From assembly GCF_032917945.1 (NCBI RefSeq), contig NZ_CP136624.1:1860001-1924000 (forward strand): a DNA stretch of 64,000 bases, given 5' to 3'. Position numbers and translations under genes: made by a program. The stretch is from Bradyrhizobium sp. sBnM-33 (GTDB lineage: Bacteria > Pseudomonadota > Alphaproteobacteria > Rhizobiales > Xanthobacteraceae). Under the pieces are notes generated by a model. That model worked only from the letters and a program-made list of their open reading frames with translations, had not been told where the DNA came from and did not search any database. Numbering within the stretch: position 1 is the first letter of the stretch; each line of letters opens with the position of its first letter. This document shows, in pieces, positions 35,981-47,099 of this stretch.

Positions 35981-36175
35981 ATGGCTTACAAGATAATTGC
36001 CTCCCAGTGCACCGTCTGCGGCGCGTGTGAGTTCGAATGCCCCAACGCAGCAATCGGCCTCAAGAACGACATCTATGTAATCGATCCGAAGAAGTGCACC
36101 CAATGCGAGGGTGATTTTGACGCGCCGCAATGCGCTGTTGTCTGCCCGGTGCCCGACACATGCGTGCAGGCATAG
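35981..36175 (+). CDS. fdxN: FdxN-type 2[4Fe-4S] ferredoxin
   Basis: The 64-residue protein has Cys10-x2-Cys13-x2-Cys16-x3-Cys20 and Cys39-x2-Cys42-x8-Cys51-x3-Cys55, the spacing of nitrogen-fixation ferredoxins of the FdxN/FrxA type that usually follow nifB. It should carry electrons for nitrogenase or FeMo-co synthesis. It has NifA sites and a sigma-54 promoter directly upstream and begins the cluster that continues into sufB. nifB is not present next to it, unlike the usual arrangement. The region 36176-36379 shows no clear gene. Confidence 0.88.
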   Translation: MAYKIIASQCTVCGACEFECPNAAIGLKNDIYVIDPKKCTQCEGDFDAPQCAVVCPVPDTCVQA

Positions 36176-36379
36176 AAGAGCGGCCGATGAGTGGGGCCGT
36201 GACGCGCGGCAAGATTGAGACTCTCTCGGCGGCGGCAACTTCTCTGATGGGTCGCCCGATTGGCCTGATCGCCGGCCTCGAACTGCGTGCGGCTAGCGCG
36301 ATCGCCTATGGATCGAAGCAGGCACGGCGCAGCCCTCGTCGGAAATGGGCGGAGTTGTCCTTGCGGAGCGGGCAATGTA

Positions 36380-37867
36380 GCCGTACGGAAGACGGTCGAC
36401 CAGGTGCGCCGCATCGACGTCGACCAGTATCGATATGGTTTCGAGACGGTCATTGAATCGGAAAAGGCCCCAAGGGTCTGTCGGAAGACACCGTCCGCTT
36501 CATTTCCGCGAAGAAGAACGAGCCGGCCTGGATGCTGGAATGGCGGTTGGAGGCCTATCGCCGCTGGCTGACCATGACCGAGCCGACCTGGGCGCGCGTC
36601 AACTACCCCAAGATCGACTACCAGGACATTCACTACTACGCGGCGCCGAAGCCGAAGAAGACGCTGGCCTCGATCGACGAAATCGATCCTGAAATCCTCA
36701 AGACCTACGAGAAGCTCGGCATTCCCTTGCGTGAAGTCGCCATTCTCGAAGGTGTCGAGCCCCCGCCCGGCGGCGAGCCGTCGGCCAATCGCAAGATCGC
36801 GGTCGACGCGGTGTTCGACTCGGTTTCGGTCGCGACCACGTTCCAGAAGGAGCTGAAGGCCGCCGGCGTGATCTTCATGCCGATCTCGGAGGCGATTCGC
36901 GAGCACCCCGATCTGGTGAAGCAGTATCTCGGATCGGTCGTGCCGACCTCGGACAACTACTTCGCGACGCTAAATTCGGCGGTGTTCTCCGACGGCTTAT
37001 TCGTCTACGTGCCGCCGGGCGTGCGCTGCCCGATGGAGCCGTCGACCTATTTCCGCACTAACGAGCGCAATACCGGCCAGTTCGAGCGCACACTGATCAT
37101 CGCCGACAAGGGCTCCTACGTCAGCTATCTCGAAGGCTGCACCGCACCGCAGCGCGATGAGAACCAGTTGCATGCCGCCGTGGTCGAACTCGTCGCGCTC
37201 GACGATGCCGAGATCAAATATTCGACGGTGCAGAACTGGTATCCCGGCAATTTGGAAGGTGTTGGCGGCATCTACAATTTCGTCACCAAGCGCGGCGACT
37301 GCCGCGGCAACCATTCGAAGATCTCCTGGACCCAGGTCGAAACCGGTTCGGCGATCACCTGGAAATATCCGAGCTGCATCCTGCGCGGCGACAATTCGCG
37401 CGGCGAGTTCTACTCGATCGCGATCTCGAACGGTCACCAGCAGGTCGATTCTGGCACCAAGATGATCCATCTCGGCAAGAACACGACCAGCCGGATCATC
37501 TCCAAGGGTATCGCAGCCGGCGTCTCGCAGAACACCTATCGCGGGCTTGTCACCGCACCGCAAGGCGACGGGCGCGCGCAACTTCACCGCCTGCGACTCG
37601 CTCCTGATCGGCGACAAATGCGGCGCGCATACCGTGCCTTACGTCGAGGCGAAGAACTTGTCCGCGACCTTCGAGCATGAAGCGACGACGTCAAAGATCT
37701 CCGAGGACGTGCTGTTCTATTGCACCCAGCGCGGCCTCAGCCAGGAGGAAGCCGTCGGCCTCGTGGTCAACGGTTTTGTGAAGGACGTGCTGCAGCAACT
37801 GCCCATGGAGTTTGGGGTTGAGGCGCAGAAGCTGATCTCGATCTCGCTCGAAGGATCGGTTGGATAG
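36380..37867 (+). pseudogene. sufB: SufB (Fe-S scaffold), two frameshifts
   Basis: SufB is the core scaffold subunit of the SUF Fe-S assembly complex. The start region (TVDQVRRIDVDQYRYGFET) lies in one frame, most of the protein (36532-37560, [11 protein letters not shown] to GLVTAP) in the second, and the C terminus ([19 protein letters not shown] to ISLEGSVG, stop 37867) in the third. One base is missing near 36470 and another change falls near 37570. Sequence is otherwise well conserved, so the lesions look recent or could be sequencing errors; similar lesions in sufD and sufS argue for real decay. Confidence 0.85.
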
Positions 37868-37973
37868 TGACCTCATCTTGAGGAGGCCGCGCAGCGGCCG
37901 TCTCGAAGGATTAGAGGAAAGATTGTGGCCACGTCCTTCGAGACGCGCCTGCCGGCGCTCTTCAGGACGAGGG
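37868..37973. repeat. Palindromic intergenic repeat (Bradyrhizobium REP-like)
   Basis: The stretch contains a left arm (cctcatcttgaggaggc ... gtctcgaagga) and an imperfect inverted right arm (tccttcgagacgcg ... aggacgagg) around a short spacer. Such elements are frequent between genes in Bradyrhizobium and relatives, and would form a long hairpin between sufB and sufC in the RNA. Confidence 0.6.
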
Positions 37974-37992
37974 GTGAAAACGGAAAAATAAT

Positions 37993-38745
37993 ATGTCATT
38001 GCTTGAAGTGAAAGATCTGAAAGTCCGTGTCGAGGATCGCGAAATTCTCCACGGGCTGACGCTCACCGTGAATCCGGGCGAAGTGCACGCAATCATGGGA
38101 CCGAACGGTTCCGGCAAATCGACGCTGTCGCACGTCATCGCGGGCAAGCCGGGCTATGAAGTCACCGATGGCCAGATCCTGTTCCGGGGCGAAGACCTCC
38201 TGGAGATGGAGCCGGACGAGCGCGCCGCCAAGGGCGTGTTCCTGGCGTTCCAGTATCCGGTCGAAATCCCTGGCGTCGCCACCATGAACTTCCTGCGCAC
38301 CGCGCTGAACGCTCAGCGCAAGGCGCGTGGCGAGAGCGAGTTCTCGACGCCCGACTTTCTCAAGAAGGTGCGCGAAGTCGCAAAGTCCCTCAACATCCCG
38401 CAGGACATGCTCAAGCGCGGCGTCAATGCCGGCTTTTCCGGCGGCGAGAAGAAGCGCAACGAGATCTTGCAGATGGCGCTGTTCGAGCCTGCCGTCTGCA
38501 TCCTCGATGAAATGGATTCCGGCCTCGATATCGACGCGCTCAGGATAGCGGCCGATGGCGTCAATGCGCTGCGCTCGCCGCATCGGGCGATGATCGTCAT
38601 CACCCACTATCAGCGACTCCTGGACTACATCGTGCCTGACGTTGTGCACGTGATGTCGAAAGGGCGCGTCGTGAAGAGCGGCGGCCAGCAGCTCGCGCTG
38701 GAACTCGAGGCCGCCGGGTACGCCCAGTTCGAGGACGTGGCCTAA
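37993..38745 (+). CDS. sufC: SufC, ABC-type ATPase of the SUF Fe-S assembly complex
   Basis: The 250-residue frame is intact: Walker A GPNGSGKST, Q-loop AFQYP, signature FSGGEKKR, Walker B ILDEMD and the switch His in VITHY. Length is normal for SufC, the soluble ATPase that drives SufBC2D. It is the only undamaged gene of this suf operon; both direct partners, sufB upstream and sufD downstream, are frameshifted. It could serve a second complete suf operon elsewhere in the genome. Confidence 0.93.
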   Translation: MSLLEVKDLKVRVEDREILHGLTLTVNPGEVHAIMGPNGSGKSTLSHVIAGKPGYEVTDGQILFRGEDLLEMEPDERAAKGVFLAFQYPVEIPGVATMNFLRTALNAQRKARGESEFSTPDFLKKVREVAKSLNIPQDMLKRGVNAGFSGGEKKRNEILQMALFEPAVCILDEMDSGLDIDALRIAADGVNALRSPHRAMIVITHYQRLLDYIVPDVVHVMSKGRVVKSGGQQLALELEAAGYAQFEDVA

Positions 38746-38763
38746 GCGCGTAAGGAGCTTTCG

Positions 38764-40070
38764 ATGAACCTGGTTCTGGCAAAGCCCATACCGGACGTGC
38801 GGTCGGCAATGTGTTTGCCAATGCCCACAGCCGGCTGCCCGGCGCGGGCGCTGTCGCGGAGGCGCGCGCCAAGGCGTTCGAGGCCTATGAGCGCGCAGGC
38901 CTGCCGCATCGGCATATCGAGGAATGGAAGTACACGGACCTGCGTGCGCTGGTGCGCGAGGTGGCGCCGCTTGCGGCCGCGCCCGATGCCGCCGCGCTGG
39001 CGCGGGCGAAAGCCGCGGTCGCGCAGGCGGCGATCGAAGGCGCGACGAAGCTGGTGCTGGTCGATGGGGTGTTCGCGAGCGATCTCTCTGACGTCGCCGA
39101 GCTGGGCCACGGCGTAGGTGCGCACGCTGCGTGAAATTCTGGAGAATCCGGCCAACGAGGAGCGAGGCGACCTGCTGCTGACCGCGACGACGGATGCGGT
39201 GATCTCGCTCAATGCCGCGATGGTGATCGACGGCGTGATCATCACGGTCGCCGCCGGCGCCGTGCTGTCCCGGGCCGATCCAATCGTCCATGTCGTAGCC
39301 ACATCGTCGGCATCGAGCTTCACGCGCTCGCATCTGAGGCTTGGCGCGGGCGTGCGGGCGGCCGTGGTCGAAAGCTTTGTGGCGGCCGAAGGCGCTGGCA
39401 CCTATCAGGCCAATGCTGCGGTGATCGTCTCGGTCGGTGATGAGGCTAATTTTGCGCATCTGCACGTGGTGGCGGACCTGGCGGTCGGCATCAATATTTC
39501 CTCCGGATTGATCGCGGTCGGCGTGAAAGCGAAGCTCAATTTTTTCAACATGACCTGTGGCGGTGCCGTCAGCCGCTACCAGGGATTCAACACATTGGCG
39601 GGCGAGGGCTCCGAGCTCTCCGTCAACGGCGTCAATCTGCTTAAGGACAAACAGCACGGCGACACGACTCTGGTCGTCGACCACGCTGCGCCACATTGCG
39701 CGAGCCGGGAGAACTTCCGCGCCGTCGTCGACAATTCAGTGTTCCAGGGCCGCATCGTGGTGCGTCCGGACGCGCAGAAGACCGACGCCAAGATGATGGC
39801 GCGGGCGCTCTTGTTGTCCGATGAGGCCGAGCCGACAACAAGCCTGAACTCGAGATTTTCGCCGACGACGTCACCTGCGGCCACAGCGCGACCACCGGCG
39901 CGCTGGACGCGAGCCTGCTGTTCTATCTGCGCGCCCGCGGCCTTCCCGAGAAGGAGGCTCAGTCGCTGCTGATCCAGGCGTTTGTCGGTGAGGCCATGGA
40001 ATTGATCGCGAGCGACACCTTCGAGCACGTGATCGCAGCTGCAGAGCGCTGGCTGGAGGCGCGACGATGA
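38764..40070 (+). pseudogene. sufD: SufD (Fe-S scaffold partner), several frameshifts
   Basis: The first codons (MNLVLAKP, 38764) are in one frame, the next part (VFANAHSRLPG, EEWKYTDLRALVREV) in a second to about 39120, the middle (LREILENPANEERG to AKMMARALLLSDEAE) in a third, and the end (ELEIFADDVTCGHSATTGALD to AERWLEARR, stop 40068-40070) in yet another. At least three indels are needed. The stop overlaps the sufS ATG, preserving the original operon spacing. Confidence 0.85.
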
Positions 40071-41303
40071 TCATGCATCCGGCAGTCGTCAACGGCACAT
40101 ACGATGTGAACCGCCTGCGCGAGGACTTTCCAGCGCTGGCGACGCAGGTCTATGGCAAGCCGCTGGTCTATCTCGACAATGCCGCCTCGGCGCAGAAGCC
40201 AAAGGCGGTGCTCGATCGCATGATGCAGGCTTACACGTCCGAATATGCCAACGTGCATCGCGGCCTGCATTATCTGGCCAACGCCGCGACCGACGCCTAT
40301 GAGGGCGCCCGCGCGAAGGTGGCGCAGTTCGTCAACGCGCGCCGCACCGAAGAGATCATCTTCACTCGTAGTGCCACCGAGGCAATCAATCTGGTCGCCC
40401 AGATCTTCGGCCGCGAGTGCATCACACCGGGTGATGAGATCGTTCTCTCGATCATGGAGCACCACGCCAACATCGTGCCCTGGCATTTTCTGAGGGAACG
40501 CTATGGCGTTGTCATCAAATGGACGCCAGTGGACGGGGAGGGAAATTTCCTCCTCGAGGAGTTCGAGCGGCTTCTAACCGAGCGCACCAAAATGGTTGCG
40601 ATCACACAGATGTCCAACGTGCTCGGCACCGTATTGCCGGTGAAGGAGATCGTGGGGATCGCGCATGCACGTGGCATCGCGGTGTTGGTCGACGGCTCGC
40701 AAGCCTGCGTCCATGTGGATGTTGATGTCCGCGATATTGATTGCGATTTTTACGTGATGACGGGCACAAACTGTATGGGCCGACCGGCATCGGCGTGCTT
40801 TACGGTAAGTATGCGCATCTGGCGTCGATGCCGCCGTTCAACGGTGGCGGCGAGATGATCCGCGAGGTCTCGCGTGGCGGCGTCACCTATGGTGATCCGC
40901 CTCACCGGTTCGAGGCTGGCACGCCCCCGATCGTCGAGGCGATTGGTCTGGGCGCGGCTGTGGACTATATCAATTCAATAGGAAAGGCACAGATCCACAA
41001 GCACGAGAGCGCACTGCTCGCTTACGCGCAGGAGAAGCTGCGGGGCATCAACTCATCGGAACGGCGGCTGAGAAGGGCGCGATCATCTCCTTCGAAATGA
41101 AAGTCGCGCATGCACACGATTTTGCCACCGTCATCGATCGTGCAGGCGTGGCGGTGCGCGCCGGTACCCATTGCGCGATGCCGCTGCACGAGCATTTTGG
41201 CGTGCCAGCGACGTGCCGCGCTTCGTTCGCTCTCTACAACACGCATGAAGAAATCGATGCGCTGGCGGGCGCGCTTATCAAGGCGGAGGAGCTGTTCTCA
41301 TGA
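40067..41303 (+). pseudogene. sufS: SufS cysteine desulfurase, two deletions
   Basis: SufS is the PLP-dependent enzyme that supplies sulfur to SUF. The N-terminal part from ATG 40067 is good to about 40760. One base is missing in the block that holds the PLP-binding Lys (GHKLYGPTG): the first frame reads GTNCMG, the next reads HKLYGPTGIGVLYGKY. A second deletion of about ten bases near 41060 shifts to the frame encoding the catalytic Cys loop (RAGTHCAMPL) and the end at 41303. Confidence 0.87.
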
Positions 41304-41918
41304 GCGAAGGAGCAGGCCCCCGGCCATGAGGCGCGTCGTGTATACGCGAATTGCCGCAGCGATGGGCTAAGCCCTGTATCGCGGGACTTCCGCGGGGGCG
41401 AGTGGGTCCGCTCCTTGACGCTGATTAAGAAGGACGCATGCATCCGCACAAGGATGTTGGCGAGCCGCTCGTCTTTGCGGGCGACACTGGAATCGTGCGG
41501 CAGAGCCGGCGTTTTCTTCGTGATCTCTACTACACCCGTTAGGGTTCTTCGTCATCGCACTTACGAGATGATTCGTCTCGGCGAGAGGGTGGATCTCTCG
41601 GCGGAGTCGAGAGACACCTGCCCGTGCCGCCTGAATTGACCTGTGCGCCGCCGATCGAACCGTTTCCGAAGGCGGGCCGCCGGTCACCGTGAGGCTGCTT
41701 GATGCGCTGATCGAGCCGTCCACCTCGAGCGCACCCGCATGTGTGGTCTCACGGCAACAATGGCGCGAGAGGGACATAGATCTGGGACAGATGCTGCAAC
41801 ACTGTGCAGCAGGGGGCGGCCTCTTTCATCTGAGCACGGGAGCGCCCCAAACGGGCGCGGTGGCCTGCCGATCCTCAATCGCCATTTGCCTGTCGGGCAA
41901 AACCGAGAGCCGGCGGGC
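41304..41918. other. Degenerate region after sufS, possible nifZ-like scrap
   Basis: No intact gene. A plus-strand stretch at about 41435-41530 reads HPHKDVGEPLVFAGDTG then LRDLYYTR, which weakly resembles the central block of NifZ proteins (DIGE.LV..GD.GYV...IGTFLQ). This match is uncertain. The remainder has no recognisable content. Confidence 0.3.
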
Positions 41919-42451
41919 CTACACGTCCCCGTAGGCCGCCTCGACATTCTTCGGCCCGCGGCCATAGCCTGCGATCATGAACAGCGCGCCGATGATCGCG
42001 AGGTTCTTCAAGGCATCGATCAGGACCTGGGCGTTGCCAGGTGCCGGCTGATTCCAGAAGTCGTAGAAATAGCAAGTCGAGATCCGAGATAGAAGACCAA
42101 AACAAACACAAAGAAGCGCGCACCAAAGTTCAACGCGATCATCAGCCCCGTGATGAGTTCGAGCGCGCCGACCACAACCGCCAGAAGTTGCGGCGTCGGC
42201 ATTCCGGTCGCGGTCTCAAGCGGCGCGGTGTAGGGCGCGAACGCCTCGGGAATTGAAAATTTGGTCGCGATGAGATCGGCGGTCTGCTGTATGCCGAACA
42301 GCTTCGTCGCCCCCGTGTAGATGAACAACACCGCGAACAGAACTCGCCCAAAGGTAACGAACGCTGGCTGGTGGACCTCACTGCAGTGAGGATGCGGGAA
42401 GAGCGGACGGAGGAGCGGAACGATTATGGTCGTTCCGCTCTCCGCGATCAA
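41919..42451 (-). pseudogene. DoxX-family membrane protein, frameshifted
   Basis: The first 120 residues (VTFGRVLFAVLFIYTGATKL, then the VVVGALELITGLMIALN and FFVFVLVFYLGS helices) form a DoxX four-helix membrane protein. Near 42075 the frame changes, and the usual end (YFYDFWNQPAPGNAQ, IDALKNLAIIGALFM, GYGRGPKNVEAAYGD) continues in another frame to the TAG at 41919-41921. One indel accounts for it. DoxX proteins are small quinone- or redox-related membrane proteins of uncertain role. Confidence 0.75.
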
Positions 42452-42489
42452 ATCGAATCCGCCTGCGCCCGGAAGGCGACCGCCTTCAA

Positions 42490-44790
42490 TTAGCCGAGTT
42501 GCGGGCGGCCGGCGCGCTCCAGGGCTTCGACGGCGGCAACCGCCGTCATGTTGAGCACGCCGCGCGCCGTCACCCCCGGGGTGAGGATATGCGCCGGACG
42601 CGCCGGCCCGATCAGGATCGGCCCGACCGGCAACGCATCCGCCAGCGTCTTGATCATCTGGTAGGCGACGTTGGCGGTGTCGAGGTTCGGCATGATCAGG
42701 ATGTTGGCGTCGCCTTCCAGGTTGGAATGCGGCAGCACGAGCTTGCGCGCCGTGGCCGAGAGCGCGGTATCGCCCTGCATCTCGCCATCGGCCTCGATCT
42801 CCGGATGCTTTTCCTTCAGCAGCGCGGTGGCGCGGCGCATCTTGCGCGAGGAATCCGTATCATAACTGCCGAAGTCGGAATGTGACACGAAGGCGACGCG
42901 TGGCTTCATGTTGAACCGCTGCACATGGTTTGCCGCCAGCGACGCCACCTCCGCGAGTTCCTCGGCGCTCGGGTTCGGGCGCACCTGGGTATCGGCGATG
43001 AAATAGGAACCCTTGGTGGTGATCATCATCGACAGCGCCGCGAAATCGCTGACGCCGGGCAGGAAACCGACGATCTCGCGGACGTGGCGCAGATGGCTCA
43101 TATAGCGGCCTTCGACGCCGCAGATCATGGCATCGGCCTCACCGCGGACCACCGCAAGGGCTGCGATCACGGTGTTGTTGGTGCGTACCACGGTACGTGC
43201 GCCTTCGGGCGTGACTCCGCGCCGGCCGGCGACGTCAATATAAGTCTGCACATAGGAGCGATAGCGCGGATCGTCCTCGGGATTGACGAGATCGAAATCC
43301 TGCCCGGCCTTGATCGAGAGGCCGAACCGCTTAAGCCTCGCCTCGACGACCGAGGGACGCCCCACCAAAATCGGCCGCGCCAGTTTTTCCTCGAGCACGA
43401 CCTGCGTCGCACGCAGCACGCGCTCGTCCTCGCCCTCGGCATAGATCACGCGGACCGGCTGGGTCTTGGCTTTCGCGAAGACCGGCTTCATGACGAGGCC
43501 GGAGCGGAACGCAAAGCGTTCGAGCAACGCGGTGTATTCGTCGAAATTCTTGATCGGGCGCGTCGCCACGCCGGATTCCATCGCGGCCCTCGCCACCGCG
43601 GGCGCGATGCGCAGGATCAGCCGTGGATCGAACGGGCTCGGAATCAGCGAGCCCGGCCCAAAACCTTGCGTCTCGCCGCTGTCAAACCCGCGCGCCACCG
43701 CATCCGACGGCGGATCGCGCGCGAGCTGCGCGATCGCCTCGACGGCCGCATGTTTCATTTCCTCGTTGATCCCGGTGGCGCCGACGTCGAGCGCGCCGCG
43801 GAAGATGAACGGGAAGCACAGGACGTTGTTGACTTGATTCGGGAAGTCGGAACGCCCGGTGCAGATCATCGCATCGGGCCGCGCTTTCCGCGCCTCGTCC
43901 GGCATGATTTCCGGATTCGGATTGGCCAGCGCCATCACCAGCGGCTGGTCCGCCATCGACTTGACCATGTCAGGCGTCAGTACGTTGGGCGCGGATAATC
44001 CTAAGAAAATATCCGCGCCGCCGATCACGTCAGCCAGCACGCGCGCATTGGTCTTCTGCGCATAGACCGCCTTCCAGCGGTCCATCAGCGTATTGCGCCC
44101 CTCGTGCACCACGCCGTCGATGTCGCAGACCCAGATGTTCTTGCGCTGCGCCCCCAGCGAGACCAGGAGATTCAGGCAGGCGATCGCGGCCGCGCCCGCG
44201 CCGGAGCAGACGATCTTGATGTCGGCGAGTTTCTTGCCGTTCAGCAATAGCGCGTTGGTGATCGCAGCGCCCACGATGATGGCGGTACCATGCTGGTCGT
44301 CGTGGAACACCGGGATCTTCATGCGCTCCTTGAGCTGCGCCTCGATCTCAAAACACTCCGGTCCCTTGATGTCCTCGAGATTGATGCCGCCGAAGGTCGG
44401 CTCCAGCGCCGCCACCGTCTCGACCACGCGCTCGATGGTGTCGGCGGCGATTTCGATGTCGAAGACGTCGATGCCGGCGAATTTCTTGAACAGGACCGCC
44501 TTGCCCTCCATGACGGGCTTGGAGGCCAGCGGGCCGATGTTGCCGAGGCCGAGCACGGCGCTGCCGTTACTGACCACAGCGACCAAATTGCCACGCGCCG
44601 TCAGCGAGGCGGCCTCAGCGGGGTCTTTGGCGATTTCGGTGCAGGCGGCGGCAACGCCGGGCGAATAGGCGAGCGCAAGGTCGCGCTGGTTGACGAGCGG
44701 CTTGATCGCCTGGATTTCGAGCTTACCGGGTCGTGGCAGCCGGTGATAAGCCAGCGCCGCCGAAAGGAGATCTTCAGAATGGGATGACAT
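42490..44790 (-). CDS. maeB: NADP-dependent malic enzyme with C-terminal phosphotransacetylase-like domain
   Basis: The 766-residue protein has the long form typical of proteobacterial MaeB/Tme/Dme enzymes. Residues 1-400 form the malic-enzyme part ([36 protein letters not shown], and a GAGAAA nucleotide loop); residues 430-766 form a phosphate acetyl/butyryltransferase-like domain ([23 protein letters not shown]). It converts malate to pyruvate and CO2. In bacteroids malate from the plant is the main carbon source and malic enzyme supplies pyruvate for acetyl-CoA, so its place beside nif is fitting. The choice between NAD and NADP use cannot be made by eye. It starts at ATG 44790; no sigma-54 promoter was seen upstream. 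Confidence 0.9.
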   Translation of the reverse strand: MSSHSEDLLSAALAYHRLPRPGKLEIQAIKPLVNQRDLALAYSPGVAAACTEIAKDPAEAASLTARGNLVAVVSNGSAVLGLGNIGPLASKPVMEGKAVLFKKFAGIDVFDIEIAADTIERVVETVAALEPTFGGINLEDIKGPECFEIEAQLKERMKIPVFHDDQHGTAIIVGAAITNALLLNGKKLADIKIVCSGAGAAAIACLNLLVSLGAQRKNIWVCDIDGVVHEGRNTLMDRWKAVYAQKTNARVLADVIGGADIFLGLSAPNVLTPDMVKSMADQPLVMALANPNPEIMPDEARKARPDAMICTGRSDFPNQVNNVLCFPFIFRGALDVGATGINEEMKHAAVEAIAQLARDPPSDAVARGFDSGETQGFGPGSLIPSPFDPRLILRIAPAVARAAMESGVATRPIKNFDEYTALLERFAFRSGLVMKPVFAKAKTQPVRVIYAEGEDERVLRATQVVLEEKLARPILVGRPSVVEARLKRFGLSIKAGQDFDLVNPEDDPRYRSYVQTYIDVAGRRGVTPEGARTVVRTNNTVIAALAVVRGEADAMICGVEGRYMSHLRHVREIVGFLPGVSDFAALSMMITTKGSYFIADTQVRPNPSAEELAEVASLAANHVQRFNMKPRVAFVSHSDFGSYDTDSSRKMRRATALLKEKHPEIEADGEMQGDTALSATARKLVLPHSNLEGDANILIMPNLDTANVAYQMIKTLADALPVGPILIGPARPAHILTPGVTARGVLNMTAVAAVEALERAGRPQLG

Positions 44791-44936
44791 GCTACTCTCG
44801 CGTTTCCTGACCCGAAGCTTCTAATTCTGTGCTAGTCTAACTGAGGTCAGTTGTCCGGTAGATGGAGCCGGATGTGAAGCACGCCCGGCAGCCTGGATGC
44901 AACATCGGATCGCACCCATCAACAGCCCCTAGTGCG

Positions 44937-45266
44937 TTAAGGCGCATCAGCTAGGGCGGCCTGGGCGTCGACGCGCATGCAGAAGACCATAGAGCGGAAA
45001 TCGTACGAGCGCTGTGGCTTGAGGTGCTCAAGGCACTCGAGCAACGCGTGCGGATCGGCCGCGACGATCTCTCTGGCTGGTCGGCCCAATAGCATTCGGA
45101 TCAGGATGGCGACGAGGCCAGGCGCAATGTGCGCACGACCGTCGCCAACGAGGTGAGCAGCGGTCGGGCTTCGCAACAATGGTGAACCAGACTGGCTGAC
45201 GCAGCCTTGCAGCTGGGGCGCCTCGTCATGTGCCATTTCCGGCAGCGGGCCCGCCAAGTATCGCAA
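44937..45266 (-). pseudogene. sufE: SufE-like sulfur acceptor, N-terminally truncated
   Basis: The frame contains LQGCVSQ with the active Cys of SufE proteins, then GDGRAHIAPGLVAIL, PAREIVAADPHALLE and HLKPQRS, matching the order of SufE. About 35 N-terminal residues (the usual WDDRYRYIIELG helix) are missing, because the upstream DNA is the nifD promoter region. It lies divergent to nifD and completes the set sufB-C-D-S-E, of which only sufC is whole. Confidence 0.65.
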
Positions 45267-45320
45267 TGTTCTCGCGGCCCTTGTGGGGAAATGCGGTGCA
45301 ATATCACGCGCGCCCGCCCT

Positions 45321-45336
45321 TGTTTTATTTCGAACA
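45321..45336 (+). promoter_or_regulatory. NifA upstream activating sequence 1 for nifD
   Basis: Perfect TGT-N10-ACA, 120 bp before the -24 element. Confidence 0.88.
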
Positions 45337-45369
45337 GGATCAAACGAGCACGTCTGTGGACACGCTCAA

Positions 45370-45385
45370 TGTCGGGTTTGCAACA
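45370..45385 (+). promoter_or_regulatory. NifA upstream activating sequence 2 for nifD
   Basis: Second perfect TGT-N10-ACA, 71 bp before the -24 element. A pair of sites upstream of nifD is also known from Bradyrhizobium japonicum. Confidence 0.88.
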
Positions 45386-45456
45386 ACGGTCCGGTTACCC
45401 GCGCGAACGTGGCTATCTACTTTCAACTGCGCTGATTTTTGCGCTTACGCCGCGGC

Positions 45457-45472
45457 TGGCACGGTCGTTGCA
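45457..45472 (+). promoter_or_regulatory. Sigma-54 (-24/-12) promoter of the nifDKENX operon
   Basis: TGGCACG-GTCG-TTGCA is a perfect match to the sigma-54 consensus and ends 54 bp before the nifD ATG. Confidence 0.95.
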
Positions 45473-45526
45473 AAACTCTTGGCCGAGAGCCGCCGTCGCA
45501 ACAGGAAACCTTTGAAGGATATCAGC

Positions 45527-47029
45527 ATGAGTCTAGCCCCGACCCAGAGCATCGCAGAAATCAAAGCCCGCAACAAAGAGCTGATTCAGGAGGTGCTGAA
45601 GGTCTATCCGGAGAAGACCGCAAAACGGCGCGCCAAGCACCTCAATGTTCACGAGGTCGGCAAGTCGGACTGCGGAGTCAAGTCCAACCTCAAATCCATC
45701 CCCGGCGTGATGACGATCCGCGGCTGCGCCTACGCGGGCTCCAAAGGTGTGGTCTGGGGACCGATCAAGGACATGATCCATATCAGCCATGGTCCGGTCG
45801 GCTGTGGACAGTACTCGTGGGGCTCGCGGCGTAACTATTACGTCGGCACGACAGGCATCGATAGTTTCGTGACCTTGCAGTTCACATCCGACTTCCAGGA
45901 AAAGGATATCGTGTTCGGCGGCGACAAGAAGCTCGTCAAAGTCATTGACGAGATCCAGGAGCTGTTCCCGCTCAACAACGGCATCACCATCCAATCGGAA
46001 TGCCCGATCGGCCTGATCGGCGACGACATCGAGGCGGTCTCCAGGGCGAAGTCGAAGGAATATGGGGGCAAGACCATCGTGCCGGTCCGCTGCGAGGGTT
46101 TCCGCGGCGTGTCACAATCGCTCGGTCACCATATTGCCAACGACGCGGTGCGCGATTGGGTGTTCGACAAGGTCACGCCCGAGAGCAAGCCGACGTTCGA
46201 GCCGACGCCCTATGATGTCGCGATCATCGGCGACTACAATATCGGCGGCGACGCGTGGTCATCCCGAATCCTGCTGGAGGAAATGGGCCTGCGCGTTATC
46301 GCGCAGTGGTCCGGCGACGGTTCCCTGGCCGAGCTCGAGGCAACGCCAAAGGCGAAGCTTAACGTGCTGCATTGCTACCGCTCGATGAACTACATCTCGC
46401 GGCACATGGAGGAGAAGTTTGGCATTCCCTGGTGCGAATACAACTTCTTCGGGCCCTCTAAGATCGTGGAGTCGCTGCGCAAGATCGCCGGCTATTTCGA
46501 CGACAAGATCAAGGAGGGTGCCGAGCGGGTGATTGCAAAATATCAGCCGCTGGTGGACGCGGTGATCGCTAAGTATCGCCCGCGCCTGGAAGGCAAGAGC
46601 GTGATGCTGTTCGTTGGCGGACTGCGTCCGCGCCACGTGATCGGCGCTTATGAAGATCTCGGCATGGAGGTCGTCGGCACCGGCTACGAGTTCGGCCACA
46701 ATGATGACTACCAACGCACCGCCCAGCACTACGTCAAGGATGGCACGTTGATCTACGACGACGTTACCGGCTACGAGTTCGAACGCTTCGTCGAGAAGGT
46801 CCAGCCTGACCTGGTCGGCTCGGGCATCAAGGAAAAATATGTCTTCCAGAAGATGGGCGTGCCGTTCCGCCAAATGCACTCCTGGGACTATTCGGGTCCG
46901 TATCATGGCTATGATGGATTTGCGATCTTCGCGCGCGACATGGACATGGCCATCAACTCACCGATCTGGAAGAAGACCAAGGCGCCGTGGAAGGACGTCC
47001 CGAAGCCGAAGCTGTTGGCTGCCGAATAA
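45527..47029 (+). CDS. nifD: Nitrogenase MoFe protein alpha chain
   Basis: From ATG 45527 the protein is 500 residues, the normal rhizobial length; the open frame to 45230 runs through the promoter and is rejected. P-cluster Cys ligands lie in [18 protein letters not shown] and RCEGFRG; the FeMo-co region includes the Cys in [10 protein letters not shown] and the His in [14 protein letters not shown]. With NifK it forms the alpha2-beta2 protein that reduces N2. It opens the operon under the double-UAS sigma-54 promoter. nifH is not next to it, as in Bradyrhizobium japonicum. Confidence 0.98.
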   Translation: MSLAPTQSIAEIKARNKELIQEVLKVYPEKTAKRRAKHLNVHEVGKSDCGVKSNLKSIPGVMTIRGCAYAGSKGVVWGPIKDMIHISHGPVGCGQYSWGSRRNYYVGTTGIDSFVTLQFTSDFQEKDIVFGGDKKLVKVIDEIQELFPLNNGITIQSECPIGLIGDDIEAVSRAKSKEYGGKTIVPVRCEGFRGVSQSLGHHIANDAVRDWVFDKVTPESKPTFEPTPYDVAIIGDYNIGGDAWSSRILLEEMGLRVIAQWSGDGSLAELEATPKAKLNVLHCYRSMNYISRHMEEKFGIPWCEYNFFGPSKIVESLRKIAGYFDDKIKEGAERVIAKYQPLVDAVIAKYRPRLEGKSVMLFVGGLRPRHVIGAYEDLGMEVVGTGYEFGHNDDYQRTAQHYVKDGTLIYDDVTGYEFERFVEKVQPDLVGSGIKEKYVFQKMGVPFRQMHSWDYSGPYHGYDGFAIFARDMDMAINSPIWKKTKAPWKDVPKPKLLAAE

Positions 47030-47040
47030 CTCGAGTGGCT

Positions 47041-47060
47041 CGGCTCTCTGCTGAGAGCCG
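47041..47060 (+). terminator. Intercistronic hairpin between nifD and nifK
   Basis: CGGCTCTC-TGCT-GAGAGCCG forms a perfect 8-bp stem with a 4-base loop, with no following T run. It is more likely an RNA-stabilising or partial termination element that sets the nifD:nifK ratio than a full terminator. Confidence 0.65.
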
Positions 47061-47099
47061 GAGCCGACATTAATCACGATTTTCGAAGGGATCCTACCA

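Noticed and set aside
37996..39696. 566-codon minus-strand frame opposite sufC and sufD
   Set aside because: It has no family resemblance and mirrors clear suf sequence on the plus strand.
41420..41540. nifZ gene
   Set aside because: Only a short stretch resembles NifZ and a stop follows; recorded as a possible scrap.
42925..43998. 357-codon plus-strand frame opposite maeB
   Set aside because: Shadow of malic enzyme; His/Arg/Asp-rich low-complexity composition.
45230..45526. N-terminal extension of nifD to 45230
   Set aside because: It would translate the two NifA sites and the -24/-12 promoter; family length fits ATG 45527.
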